Under the pieces are notes generated by a model that worked only from the letters and a program-made list of their open reading frames with translations, searched no databases and was not told the origin of the DNA. A DNA stretch of 64,000 nt from Flavobacterium sp. DG2-3. GTDB lineage: Bacteria > Bacteroidota > Bacteroidia > Flavobacteriales > Flavobacteriaceae. Numbering within the stretch: position 1 is the stretch's first letter; each line of letters begins with the position of its first letter. The DNA lies in the NCBI RefSeq assembly GCF_030730925.1, contig NZ_JAVAMB010000023.1, positions 1 through 64,000 on the forward strand, given 5' to 3'. Shown here in pieces: positions 7,461 to 16,281 of this stretch. Made by a program: the position numbers and the translations under genes.

Positions 7461-9881
7461 TTATTGAGTAGAAATCCTCAAATATTCTCCTTTAAAACTC
7501 TGATTCAAAGCTGTCATTTCTATCGGATTTCCAGAACCATCTGGAATTACTTCAATTGAAGCTTTTCCGTTTGCCATTCTAATCGATTCGCTTCCTGTTG
7601 GTGTTCCTTGGTTTTTCAATGTTTTTCCTCCCTTTAAACATTGAAAATACACGCTTGCTTCATAATCCAGACAGCGTAAATTATTGTTGTCTATTGCAAT
7701 TGCAGTAACTAAATAATTTCCGTTTTTTAGTTTTTCTGATGAAAGTTGAAGTGAAACTGCCGTATCATTTTTATTGAAACGATAATTCACTTTCAGCGTA
7801 TCCGAAACTGTTTTTCCTTCTTTAGTTTTTCCAACGGCTAATAAAATATTCTCGCCTTTTTTGAAATTGACATCCCAAGTTAATCCATTTGCAGGATAAA
7901 GGGAAAGATTTCGTTGTTTTTCTCCCAATGATTTTCCGTCATGGAACAAAGTTACTTTTTCGCAATTACTGAAAACACTGATGGTTCTCGGTGTGTTTTC
8001 AGGACCTTGGCGTTCTGTCCACGTATGCGATTCGATATACGCGAAAGGTGTTGTCGCCCAGTAGCTTTTAAAAACATAATAGGCATCCTTCGGAATTCCG
8101 TTTCTGTCCGTCAAACCTTTCTGATTCATGTACGGAATATCATCTTCTGGTCGTAACGGCGTTGCAAAATCCTTAAATGCCCACTGAATATTTCCCACAA
8201 ACGTTGGATCATTCTCGGATATATGCAAATGCCAGTCAAACAAATCAACTATATAATTTTCGCTCCAATCGCCAATTTGAGCAATGTTGGCCACTTTGGT
8301 TTGAACAATTGCTTCTTCCCAGCCTTCAGATTTTATTACATTTTCGCCCGTTATTGGCTTTTCGCTGTGACGGCCAACGTGACTATCTCCACCGTATTCG
8401 GCATGAATAAAATGTTTGTATTCTTTTTTATAAACATCAATAGCTTTTTGGTAGCTTTTGTAACTTCCAGAATACCAGCCCGACCAGATCGAAGGCGAGA
8501 ATACATCTACAATATGCGAACCTTCATAGTATTTTCTAATGGCTGTTTTTCTTGTCGGATCTAGCTTATGCGAAATGTCATTTAATTCCGTTAAAAAAGC
8601 ATTCATTTTATCAGCATTATCTCCGTCTGGAAAGTCAGGAAGCCAGTTCATTTCGTTTCCTAAAGACCAGATTATAATACTCGGATGATTGTAATTTTGA
8701 TTGATGATTTCCGCCAGCATATTTTTGGTATTGGTTTTCCAAACCTCATTTCCGATGCCGCCTCGACACCACGGCAATTCATCCCAAACCAATAATCCTA
8801 GTTCATCACAAGCTTTGTAAATTTCAGGATCTTGCGGATAATGTGCTAAACGGACAAAGTTGGCGCCCATTTCTTTTATCGATTTCATATCGGCCCAATG
8901 CTGTTCGTTGCTCATGGCAGCGCCAACTCCAGCTTGTTCTTCATGGCGATGTGTTCCGCGAATTAACAGACGTTTTCCGTTAAGATAAAAAGGGCCATGA
9001 TCTTTAAACTCAAACCATCTAAAACCAACTTTTTCTGAAACGCTGTCTCTAACTTGATTTTTTTCAGATAAAGAAGCCGTCAGTTTATATAAATTCGGTT
9101 TTTCAGTATCCCAAAGCTCTGGGTTTTTGATGTTTTCGAAAGTGATTGTCGAAACTTTATCCGAAACAGAAATTGTTTTGCTTGCGACTTTTTTGCCTTT
9201 TGGAGTTTTTAAAGTTACAGTAAGCGACAAATCTTTTGAATTCTCTGGATTTATAATGGACGAAACAATTTGTACGGAAGCTTTTTTAGCTGAAACTTCA
9301 GGCGTAGTTATTTTCAGGTTTTCGATATGGCTTTTGTATTTCGAAACCAACCAAACATCACGCGTTATTCCGCCATAAATAAAAAAATCGCTTTTTTGAG
9401 AAGGAATAATTTCAATATCATAACTATTATCGACACGAACAAAAATATCGTTGTTTCCTTCTTTTATGAATTTAGTAATATCGATAGAAAAACCAATATA
9501 ACCGCCAATATGCGATCCAGCTTCTTTACCGTTTACGTAAACATTCGTAGTAACATTTGATCCTTCAAAATAAAGCGAATAAACCTGATTTTGATCGATT
9601 TTTGAAATATTGAGATTCTTCTGGTACCAGCTCGCATCACGTCGATAGCCCGGATTTAAATCGGTGGCATCTTCGGCATTCCAAGTGTGTGGCAAGTTGA
9701 GAGAAACCCAGTTAGAAGCTTTTTGAGCTTCGCTGAGGTTGGCAGTATGATTTTCCAAATACTGCCAATTGTCGTTAATGTTTGTTTTTGTCTGAGCAAA
9801 ACTGCTGCTCAGACAAAATTGAACAAAAACAAGGGTAATAAAAATGTAAAATGTATTATAATGGTACAGTGGTTTTTTCAT
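7461..9881 (-). CDS. Glycoside hydrolase family 2 (beta-galactosidase-like) with C-terminal extension
   Basis: An 806-aa exported GH2 enzyme with a hydrophobic signal ending in SSSFAQ. Sugar-binding, immunoglobulin-like and TIM-barrel domains are followed by a further 190 or so residues resembling DUF4982 and a terminal beta domain. Catalytic residues are Glu410 (acid/base, WSLGNE) and Glu495 (nucleophile, HAEYGGD). Such long GH2 proteins are often exo-acting beta-galactosidases, but specificity within GH2 cannot be read from motifs. It lies in the same orientation as the neighbouring GH88 and SusCD genes, separated by palindromic repeats, and belongs to the same glycan locus. Confidence 0.88.
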   Translation of the reverse strand: MKKPLYHYNTFYIFITLVFVQFCLSSSFAQTKTNINDNWQYLENHTANLSEAQKASNWVSLNLPHTWNAEDATDLNPGYRRDASWYQKNLNISKIDQNQVYSLYFEGSNVTTNVYVNGKEAGSHIGGYIGFSIDITKFIKEGNNDIFVRVDNSYDIEIIPSQKSDFFIYGGITRDVWLVSKYKSHIENLKITTPEVSAKKASVQIVSSIINPENSKDLSLTVTLKTPKGKKVASKTISVSDKVSTITFENIKNPELWDTEKPNLYKLTASLSEKNQVRDSVSEKVGFRWFEFKDHGPFYLNGKRLLIRGTHRHEEQAGVGAAMSNEQHWADMKSIKEMGANFVRLAHYPQDPEIYKACDELGLLVWDELPWCRGGIGNEVWKTNTKNMLAEIINQNYNHPSIIIWSLGNEMNWLPDFPDGDNADKMNAFLTELNDISHKLDPTRKTAIRKYYEGSHIVDVFSPSIWSGWYSGSYKSYQKAIDVYKKEYKHFIHAEYGGDSHVGRHSEKPITGENVIKSEGWEEAIVQTKVANIAQIGDWSENYIVDLFDWHLHISENDPTFVGNIQWAFKDFATPLRPEDDIPYMNQKGLTDRNGIPKDAYYVFKSYWATTPFAYIESHTWTERQGPENTPRTISVFSNCEKVTLFHDGKSLGEKQRNLSLYPANGLTWDVNFKKGENILLAVGKTKEGKTVSDTLKVNYRFNKNDTAVSLQLSSEKLKNGNYLVTAIAIDNNNLRCLDYEASVYFQCLKGGKTLKNQGTPTGSESIRMANGKASIEVIPDGSGNPIEMTALNQSFKGEYLRISTQ

Positions 9882-9900
9882 AGGTACAAAGCTTTTTTTT

Positions 9901-10023
9901 GAGGTTCTGAGCTACTAAGGTTCTGAGCTGCTAAGGTTTTATTGTGTTAAGATTAAAGATTCAAAGGCTTTTTTTTGCTTTGCTCAACATCTTAGCGCCT
10001 TAGCATCTTAGTACCTTAGGACC
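9901..10023. repeat. Imperfect inverted repeat overlapping the GH88 stop codon
   Basis: The left part repeats GGTTCTGAGCT(A/G)CTAAGG and the right part carries CTTAGCGCCTTAGCATCTTAG and ACCTTAGGACC. The right arm runs across the stop codon of the GH88 gene (10016-10018), so the repeat supplies the end of that gene. Similar words occur at 55382-55435 and 55770-55804. Confidence 0.65.
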
Positions 10024-11194
10024 TTTTTCTAAGAAGCGCTTCTAAAAAATAATAATCGGCATAAATAATTGGTTCGTCGATTTCGTCGTGTTTTGGCCAG
10101 TTTCCAGTGCTGTGATCGAGTAGGAAAGGGGCTTTGATTTCTGTACTTAAAATATACTTTTCAGATTGTACGGAAGCCATTAGTTTATCCGCGAAAGCGA
10201 GATAACTTTTATCTTTGGTGTAAGTATACAATTCGTATAGTCCAGAAGCCATAACCATTGCCGCAGAAACATCACGAGCCGAATTTGGAATACTCGGATC
10301 TTTAAAATCCCAATATGGAATTCCGTCTTCTGGCAGATTTTTATTCGTCATAAAAAACTTTGCGGTTCCTTCAGCTTGTTTCAAATAAGCGGGATCTTTG
10401 GTGTATCGGTACGACATCGTAAATCCGTAAACTGCCCAAGCTTGGCCACGCGCCCAAACCGAATCGTCATTGTAACCCTGCAAAGTCGTTTTCTTTCTAA
10501 CTTCTCCCGTATTCGGATTATAATCAATTACGTGATAACACGAATTGTCTGCTCTAAACTGATTTTTTAAAGTCGTGTTAGCATGTTTAATGGCAACGTC
10601 ACGGTATTTTGGATTTCCAGATATTTTAGAAGCTTCAAAAAGTAATTCCAAATTCATCATATTGTCGATGATAACCGGATAATCCCAAATTTCTTTGTTG
10701 AAATCCCAAGAACGAATAGAACCCACTTTTGGACTAAACCTTGTGCATAAAGTTTCGGCGCCTTTAACAATTACAGCTTCGTATTCTTTCTTGTTTTCCA
10801 CTTTCAGCGCTTCTCCAAAACTGCAAAACACTTTAAAACCTACGTCATGCGAATTACTATTGACACTTTCCTTTTTGCTAAAAGGAGTCCATTTTTGAGC
10901 TTGTTCTTTGTATCTAGAATCACCTGTGAGTCGGTATAACTGCCAAAGGTTTCCAGCAAAAAATCCGCTTGTCCAATCTCTTGACGGAACTTTTCGAATT
11001 TCCATTGTTTTAATGTTCATGCTTCTCGGCATCGACATCGAATCAACTGGATAATCGAGCAGCATTTGGTAACGGGTTTTCAATAATTTTTCTGTCGCAG
11101 CAGAAGTTGTTGTTTGAGGATTAACCCCAGGTTTGCACGCTGTTGCCAGCGATGCAAAACCCAGAATTAGAAAAACAAAATTGACATTCTTCAT
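10016..11194 (-). CDS. Unsaturated glucuronyl/rhamnogalacturonyl hydrolase, GH88 family lipoprotein
   Basis: A 392-aa lipoprotein (lipobox LATAC, Cys20) of the (alpha/alpha)6-barrel GH88/GH105 type. GH88 enzymes remove the 4,5-unsaturated uronic acid left at the non-reducing end by polysaccharide lyases, through hydration of the double bond. Characteristic segments are RDWTSGFFAGNLWQLYRLTGD near residue 75 and DDSVWARGQAWAVYGF near residue 250. WPKHDEIDEPIIYADYYFLEALLR at the end is also typical of GH88. The pairing with a lyase-like beta-helix protein (20564-22192) and SusCD supports a pathway in which lyase products are trimmed outside the cytoplasm. GH88 fits better than GH105 because of length and the DEIDEPIIYADYYF end, but I cannot prove it. 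Confidence 0.85.
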   Translation of the reverse strand: MKNVNFVFLILGFASLATACKPGVNPQTTTSAATEKLLKTRYQMLLDYPVDSMSMPRSMNIKTMEIRKVPSRDWTSGFFAGNLWQLYRLTGDSRYKEQAQKWTPFSKKESVNSNSHDVGFKVFCSFGEALKVENKKEYEAVIVKGAETLCTRFSPKVGSIRSWDFNKEIWDYPVIIDNMMNLELLFEASKISGNPKYRDVAIKHANTTLKNQFRADNSCYHVIDYNPNTGEVRKKTTLQGYNDDSVWARGQAWAVYGFTMSYRYTKDPAYLKQAEGTAKFFMTNKNLPEDGIPYWDFKDPSIPNSARDVSAAMVMASGLYELYTYTKDKSYLAFADKLMASVQSEKYILSTEIKAPFLLDHSTGNWPKHDEIDEPIIYADYYFLEALLRKRS

Positions 11195-11217
11195 ATTTAA
11201 AATATATATTTTTTTGA

Positions 11218-11512
11218 ACGCGGATTTTCGCTAGTTTTTGTTTCACGCAGATTTCTGCAGATTAAAGCAGATTTGAATAGATTTTTTATTTACTCCCGCA
11301 GATTTGGCAGATTAAGCTGATTTTTTTGTTTCATGCAGATTTTTAAAGATTTTTTGAAATAAATCTGCTCAATCTGCCAAATCTGCGAGAACTTTAAATC
11401 TGCGCTCTCTGCCAAAATCATTTTTAAATCTGCGTGAAACAATGACAACCAAAAAGAAAGAAATCCGTTAAAATCAGCGCTTTCGCGAAAGCGAATCTGT
11501 GTCATCCGCGTA
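11218..11512. repeat. Degenerate interspersed repeat words between GH88 and susD
   Basis: This 331-bp gap holds no gene. It consists of repeated words such as CACGCAGATTT, ATCTGCCAAATCTGCGAG and AATCTGCGTGAAAC, some inverted relative to each other. It ends with TTTCGCGAAAGCGAATC and GTGTCATCCGCGT (11481-11511). The last element recurs in a nearly perfect inverted pair at 33195-33308. Confidence 0.6.
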
Positions 11513-11525
11513 CCATAATCAACAA

Positions 11526-13046
11526 TTAGTAACCAGGATTATTTGGTTGTAAATTCGGATTAATAGCCAATTCAGTTCCTGGCAATGGCCACAGATAATC
11601 TCTGTTCGGATCGAAATTAGCATGTGGTTCTAAACCGTTTGGTCCAAAAACTTCAGGTCCGATTTTAAGCCTTTTTATATCATACCATCTCACATATTCA
11701 AAAGCCAGTTCCAATCTTCTTTCGTCAATAACCATTTTTCTGAAATCGGTCTGAGAAAGTCCTGGAGTTACGTTGGCAGGAAAAGAAACCAGTTTTCCAG
11801 CTTTATTTCTTGCTCTTGCGCGAACGCGGTTTACGTAACCATCAGCTTCTGTAGTTCCCGGATTGATTTCGTTAAGAGCTTCTGCAGCGGTTAGTAAAAC
11901 TTCTGCAAAACGCATCGTAATGTAGTTGTGCTGTGAAGTTCTTCCGTTAGCTCCAGCTTTTCCCGGAAAACGGAAATATTTAGCAATATGTGGACGAGGC
12001 GCTTTTTCGTTATCGCTTGACGGATAAACCTGCAGCGATCCGCCTGGACCTGTTTTCTTTCTGATAATCGTATCAAAACTTACCGCTCTTCTGTAATCTC
12101 TTTGATCCCAAGTATTGAATACTTTTAAAGAAGGAACCGCAACCGAAAATCCTTGTCCGTAGCTGTAGCTATCGTCTTTTAAAGATCCAGTAAAAAACGC
12201 CGTATAATCTTGACCGTAATTTCCTGAAGTTAAGTTGTTAAAGTCAATTGTAAAAAGAGGTTCTTTTAAAGAAGCTGTTTTCGTAGCATTAAACAAATCC
12301 TGAAAATCTGCATCAAGTCCCAAACCAAATTTAGCTTCGTTTGTAATTACAAATTTAGCTTCGTCATACGCTTTTTGAAAATTTCCTAAAGTCAAGTAAA
12401 CAGAAGCCAAATAGCCCGCCGCAGTTCCTTTTCCTGGCACCGCTTTTACTTTTGGTTTGTCATCCAGCCATTGTTTCGCAAATTCTAAATCGGCAATGAT
12501 TTTAGGATAAATTTCAGCCTCTTTTGTTTTACCGATTGAATTAACCTGATTCACATCATTCACAACAAAATCAACATACGGAATATCGCCAAAAAGACGC
12601 ACTAAATGGTAGTAGGCAAATGCTCTCGCAAAATGCGCCTGAGCCACAATCGCGTTGACTTTTGCAGGATCTCCAGGTGTTTTTTTAGCCCCTTCAATGG
12701 CTTGATTGGCGGCTGTAATAATTACATACGATTGAGGCCAAAAATTCGCTACCAATGCGTTGGTATCATTCATGCTCATGTCGTTTACATCAATACGCGC
12801 GGCTTGTGTGGTTCTATCGCCAATGTCAGACATATCGTCACGAAGCATTAAGGCAATTGTAAATTCTCTTCCCCAGTAATTGTTGTGGCCAATGTTGGCA
12901 AAAGCTCCGTTTACAGCAGCCTGTAAATCGTCTGTGTTGTTGAAGAAGTTGTCCGGACGAATAATTCCAACCGGTTTTTCTTCTAGATCAGAACAGCTGA
13001 AAAAAGCCAGTGTTCCGACAAATAGAAAAGCTATATATTTTTTCAT
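11526..13046 (-). CDS. SusD/RagB family outer-membrane glycan-binding lipoprotein
   Basis: A 506-aa lipoprotein with signal MKKYIAFLFVGTLAFFSC (Cys18), which anchors it to the cell surface. The N-terminal half is helical and TPR-like (QAHFARAFAYYHLVRLFGDIP near residue 137). The C-terminal RagB/SusD domain contains YITMRFAEVLLTAAEALNEI and DERRLELAFEYVRWYDIKRL and ends in LWPLPGTELAINPNLQPNNPGY, a classic SusD ending. It would lie as a lid over the SusC porin and hand it oligosaccharides. It starts 17 bp after the susC stop in the same operon. The substrate is inferred from neighbours to be a uronic-acid-containing glycan. Confidence 0.95.
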   Translation of the reverse strand: MKKYIAFLFVGTLAFFSCSDLEEKPVGIIRPDNFFNNTDDLQAAVNGAFANIGHNNYWGREFTIALMLRDDMSDIGDRTTQAARIDVNDMSMNDTNALVANFWPQSYVIITAANQAIEGAKKTPGDPAKVNAIVAQAHFARAFAYYHLVRLFGDIPYVDFVVNDVNQVNSIGKTKEAEIYPKIIADLEFAKQWLDDKPKVKAVPGKGTAAGYLASVYLTLGNFQKAYDEAKFVITNEAKFGLGLDADFQDLFNATKTASLKEPLFTIDFNNLTSGNYGQDYTAFFTGSLKDDSYSYGQGFSVAVPSLKVFNTWDQRDYRRAVSFDTIIRKKTGPGGSLQVYPSSDNEKAPRPHIAKYFRFPGKAGANGRTSQHNYITMRFAEVLLTAAEALNEINPGTTEADGYVNRVRARARNKAGKLVSFPANVTPGLSQTDFRKMVIDERRLELAFEYVRWYDIKRLKIGPEVFGPNGLEPHANFDPNRDYLWPLPGTELAINPNLQPNNPGY

Positions 13047-13063
13047 ATCTGAATATTTTTTAA

Positions 13064-16000
13064 CTAGAATTTTAAATTAAATCCGAAAGTGAACGTTCTT
13101 ACGTTTGGATATCCGCCGTAATCTAACCCAAGGTTGGTGTTACTTCTTGAATTGGTGTCGTTTAAATAGTTGGTTTCAGGATCGGTTCCCGGATAATCTG
13201 TAATTGTCCAAAGATTTTGCGCACTGATGTAAAAACGAACTTTGCTTAATCCGATTTTAGAAACAACTTTCTCGTCTAAACTGTAACCGATAGAAACGTT
13301 TTTCAAACGAATATAACTTCCGTCATAAACAAATCTTGAAGTGATTCTTTTGGTTCTCGCCGCATTTGCAGGAACGTTTGTATCTGTATTGGTCGGTGTC
13401 CAAGCATCTAAAACTTCTGTTGTAGCATTGTTATTTCCAGAAGCCAATTCCATCAAAGTATAGTTTAAAATCTGACCTCCTTGTGAACCTTGGAAAAAGA
13501 TATTCAAATCCAGATTTTTATACGTGAAATCATTATTGAATCCGAAAATGAAATCAGGATTTGGGTTTCCAATAATCGTTTTATCCTGAGAATCTAGTTT
13601 TCCATCGCCATTATAATCTCTGAATTTTTCACCTCCAGGAGCAGTTTCAAAATTTCCAGGTAAAACTGTTTCACCTTGCTGAATTACACCATCATAAATA
13701 AATCCGAAGAAAGAACCAACAGGCTGTCCGACTCTTAAAATCTGAGATTCAGTTGCCAAGAAATGTCCTGGCGCAGAATTGATTAAAAGGTCTTTGTTAT
13801 CGGCTAATTTTAATACTTTGTTTTTGTTCGAAGAAATATTAAAGTTCGTTGACCAAGTAAAATCAGCACCAATAAAATTTCGGGTATTAATTCCTAATTC
13901 CCATCCTTTATTTTCCAATTCGCCCACATTTTGAAGCTGAGAAGCAATTCCTGAGATTCCTGGAAGCGGACGGTTAAACAATAAATCTTTCGTAATGGTT
14001 TTATAATAATCTGCCGTAATGCTGATTCGGTTATCAAATAAACCCAAATCAATTCCGTAATCTTGCTGATACGAAGTTTCCCATTTCAAGTTCGGATTGT
14101 CTAATGAAGTCAACTGTACTGAATTGGTAATCACGTCACCGCTCACATAATAAATTTCAGAAAATCTAGAAAGAGTAGAGTAGGCACCAATTGAAGGGTT
14201 TCCTGTTGCTCCATAACTCGCTCTTAATTTTAAGTTAGAAACTGTTTTATTGTCTTTTAAGAAGTTTTCTTTGCTAACATTCCATCCAATTGCTCCAGAA
14301 GGGAAAGTTCCGTATTTGTAGTTTTTACTAAAGCTCGAAGAACCGTCTCGTCTCGCTGTAAAGGTTAGCAAATATTTGTCGGCATAATCAAAGTTTAAAC
14401 GTCCGAAAGCAGAAATCAACTCGGTCTCAGATAATCCAGAATCTGGTTTTAAGAAAACAGTTCCAGCGCCTAAATTTCTATACGAATTTGTATTTGTTAA
14501 AAATCCTCTCGAACCCGCATACGAATTTTCGTTTTTGTTTTTCTGATACGAATAACCGCCCAAAACCGTCAGCATACCTCTGTCGATAATTTCACGTTTG
14601 AAAGTCAGATAATTCTCTGTCAAGAAAGAAGAAAATCTAGTGTTGTTTACAGAAGCTTCTCCTTTAATATTTTTTCCTGCAATTAAAGTCGATGGAATAA
14701 ATCTTCCTGTCTGCGAATTATTATCGGTTAAACCTAAAGTCGTTTTAAAATCAAGATCTTTTGTAATTTGATATTGTCCAAAGAAATTGCTTCTGTTTAC
14801 GATAGAAACCGTTTCCAGAATATTTTCCATTGCTGTCGCATACGGGTTGTCAATATCGTCTCCAATTGGCGCTGTAGTCGTATAAGATCCGTCGGCATTA
14901 TAAATACCTTTATCTGGCATAAAACGGTAAGCAGAAGCAATTACACCCGCAGCACCCGTTCCTCCAGCGCCCGTCTGACTTACAATTCCTTCTTTGTTTT
15001 GCTTGCTTGTAAAAGTGTTTAAACCCACTTTAAACTTTGGAGATAAATCAGCTTCCAAATTGCTTACAATTGTGTATTTATCGATTCCAGAATTGATTAC
15101 AACTCCATTTTGATTAAAATACGTTCCAGAAACATAATATCTCACATTTTCAGATCCGCCAGAAAATGACAGTTGCGTATTCGAAATCATTCCGTCACGA
15201 TAAATAACATCTTGCCAGTCTGTGTTTGCCGGACCTTGCGTATGTGTGGTAAAACTTTTTCTGTACGCCGCAAACTGATCAGCATTTAATAAATGCAATT
15301 TGTTATTTACCGATTGTACAGAAGTCGAATTGCTGAATTCAATTACTGGTTTTCCTGGTTTTCCTTTTTTCGTCGTAACCATGATAACCCCATTAGATCC
15401 ACGAGATCCGTAAATTGCTGTTGCCGAAGCATCTTTTAAAACCTCGATAGAAGCAATATCTTGAGGCGCTGGCATAGAAACGCCTGCAAACCCGTCAACA
15501 ACAATCAAAGCATCTCCACTCGCATTAATCGAAGTTCCCCCACGAACCCTGATTTTTACTGGCGCGCCTGGTTCGCCTCCGTTATTCGTCATAACAGAAA
15601 CCCCCGCTGCACGTCCTTGCAAAGCTTGTTCTGCGTTTAAAAGTGGAAAAGCCGTCAGTTCTTTTGCCGTAACTGAAGAAACAGATCCTGTAATGTCGCT
15701 CTTTTTACGCGTTCCGTATCCTACTACTACAACCTCGTCTAGCGCTTTGGTATCTGGTTTTAAGCTTACGTTGATTACGCTTTTAGTGCCAACGGGAACT
15801 TCAACACTTTGAAATCCGACAAAATTGAAAACTAAAACAGCATTTTTTTCATTAACAATTACTGAGTAGTTTCCGTCCATATCGGCAGAAGCGCCCACAG
15901 AGGAATTTTTAATATAAACATTGGCACCAGGAAGTCCGAGTTGATCCTCGCTGGAAGTAATTTTTCCGGTGACTTTTTTGTCCTGTGCATTCACAATGAA

Positions 16001-16066
16001 ATTTACCAGTAAAAAAGACACCAGTAAACACCATTTAAACGGTTTGTTTTTGTGATTTGTAAACAT
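13064..16066 (-). CDS. SusC/RagA family TonB-dependent outer-membrane transporter
   Basis: A 1000-aa TonB-linked transporter. A signal peptide ends near residue 27 (FIVNAQ). A CarboxypepD-regulatory-like domain follows (about 30-105, VTGKITSSEDQLGLPGANV). The TonB-box region is ALDEVVVVGYGTRKKSDITG. The plug domain holds RVRGGTSINASGDALIVVDG and VLKDASATAIYGSRGSNGVI. The rest is the 22-strand barrel ending in a C-terminal aromatic (FGFNLKF). There is no STN domain, so it is not sigma/anti-sigma coupled like the second SusC of this window. The hybrid sensor encoded immediately upstream on the same strand is the likely regulator. A TAnnTTTG motif lies 124 bp upstream. Confidence 0.96.
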   Translation of the reverse strand: MFTNHKNKPFKWCLLVSFLLVNFIVNAQDKKVTGKITSSEDQLGLPGANVYIKNSSVGASADMDGNYSVIVNEKNAVLVFNFVGFQSVEVPVGTKSVINVSLKPDTKALDEVVVVGYGTRKKSDITGSVSSVTAKELTAFPLLNAEQALQGRAAGVSVMTNNGGEPGAPVKIRVRGGTSINASGDALIVVDGFAGVSMPAPQDIASIEVLKDASATAIYGSRGSNGVIMVTTKKGKPGKPVIEFSNSTSVQSVNNKLHLLNADQFAAYRKSFTTHTQGPANTDWQDVIYRDGMISNTQLSFSGGSENVRYYVSGTYFNQNGVVINSGIDKYTIVSNLEADLSPKFKVGLNTFTSKQNKEGIVSQTGAGGTGAAGVIASAYRFMPDKGIYNADGSYTTTAPIGDDIDNPYATAMENILETVSIVNRSNFFGQYQITKDLDFKTTLGLTDNNSQTGRFIPSTLIAGKNIKGEASVNNTRFSSFLTENYLTFKREIIDRGMLTVLGGYSYQKNKNENSYAGSRGFLTNTNSYRNLGAGTVFLKPDSGLSETELISAFGRLNFDYADKYLLTFTARRDGSSSFSKNYKYGTFPSGAIGWNVSKENFLKDNKTVSNLKLRASYGATGNPSIGAYSTLSRFSEIYYVSGDVITNSVQLTSLDNPNLKWETSYQQDYGIDLGLFDNRISITADYYKTITKDLLFNRPLPGISGIASQLQNVGELENKGWELGINTRNFIGADFTWSTNFNISSNKNKVLKLADNKDLLINSAPGHFLATESQILRVGQPVGSFFGFIYDGVIQQGETVLPGNFETAPGGEKFRDYNGDGKLDSQDKTIIGNPNPDFIFGFNNDFTYKNLDLNIFFQGSQGGQILNYTLMELASGNNNATTEVLDAWTPTNTDTNVPANAARTKRITSRFVYDGSYIRLKNVSIGYSLDEKVVSKIGLSKVRFYISAQNLWTITDYPGTDPETNYLNDTNSRSNTNLGLDYGGYPNVRTFTFGFNLKF

Positions 16067-16092
16067 TCATTTTTTGGTTTTAAGGTTAAAAG

Positions 16093-16185
16093 TTAGCTGT
16101 AGTAAAAAATCAGTAAGCTCATTCCGATGATGATTACGACAAATAAAATCTGTAGCAATGAGAAGTAGTTTTTCTTGATTTTCAT
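16093..16185 (-). CDS. Possible 30-aa single-span membrane peptide in the susC leader
   Basis: A complete ATG-to-TAA frame of 30 codons lies in the gap between the hybrid sensor gene and susC. It encodes a basic start (MKIKKNYF) and then an almost unbroken hydrophobic stretch (ILFVVIIIGMSLLIFYY), the pattern of a small single-span membrane protein. It begins only 5 bp after a TACATTTG promoter-like motif (16190-16197), so a transcript from it would be nearly leaderless for this frame. It ends 26 bp before the susC start. I do not recognise a family. It may be real, or just an AT-rich susC mRNA leader. Confidence 0.4.
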   Translation of the reverse strand: MKIKKNYFSLLQILFVVIIIGMSLLIFYYS

Positions 16186-16189
16186 ATCG

Positions 16190-16197
16190 CAAATGTA
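16190..16197 (-). promoter_or_regulatory. Putative -7 element for the susCD operon
   Basis: Read on the minus strand it is TACATTTG, matching TAnnTTTG. It lies between the terminator of the hybrid sensor gene (16223-16258) and susC, which is where a susC promoter is expected. The -33 element is not obvious: the nearest TTG is about 24 bp upstream. Confidence 0.5.
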
Positions 16198-16222
16198 GAT
16201 GCCGAAAACGATATAGAAGTAC

Positions 16223-16258
16223 AAAAAAGGGTATCTAAAAATACAGATACCCTTTTTT
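16223..16258. terminator. Rho-independent terminator after the hybrid sensor gene
   Basis: GGGTATCT and AGATACCC form an 8-bp stem around an 8-nt loop. It is flanked by A6 on one side and T6 on the other, so it can work in both directions. It lies 24 bp past the stop of the hybrid two-component gene and separates it from susC. Confidence 0.85.
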
Positions 16259-16281
16259 AAGTCCCTAAAACAGTAGGTTTG

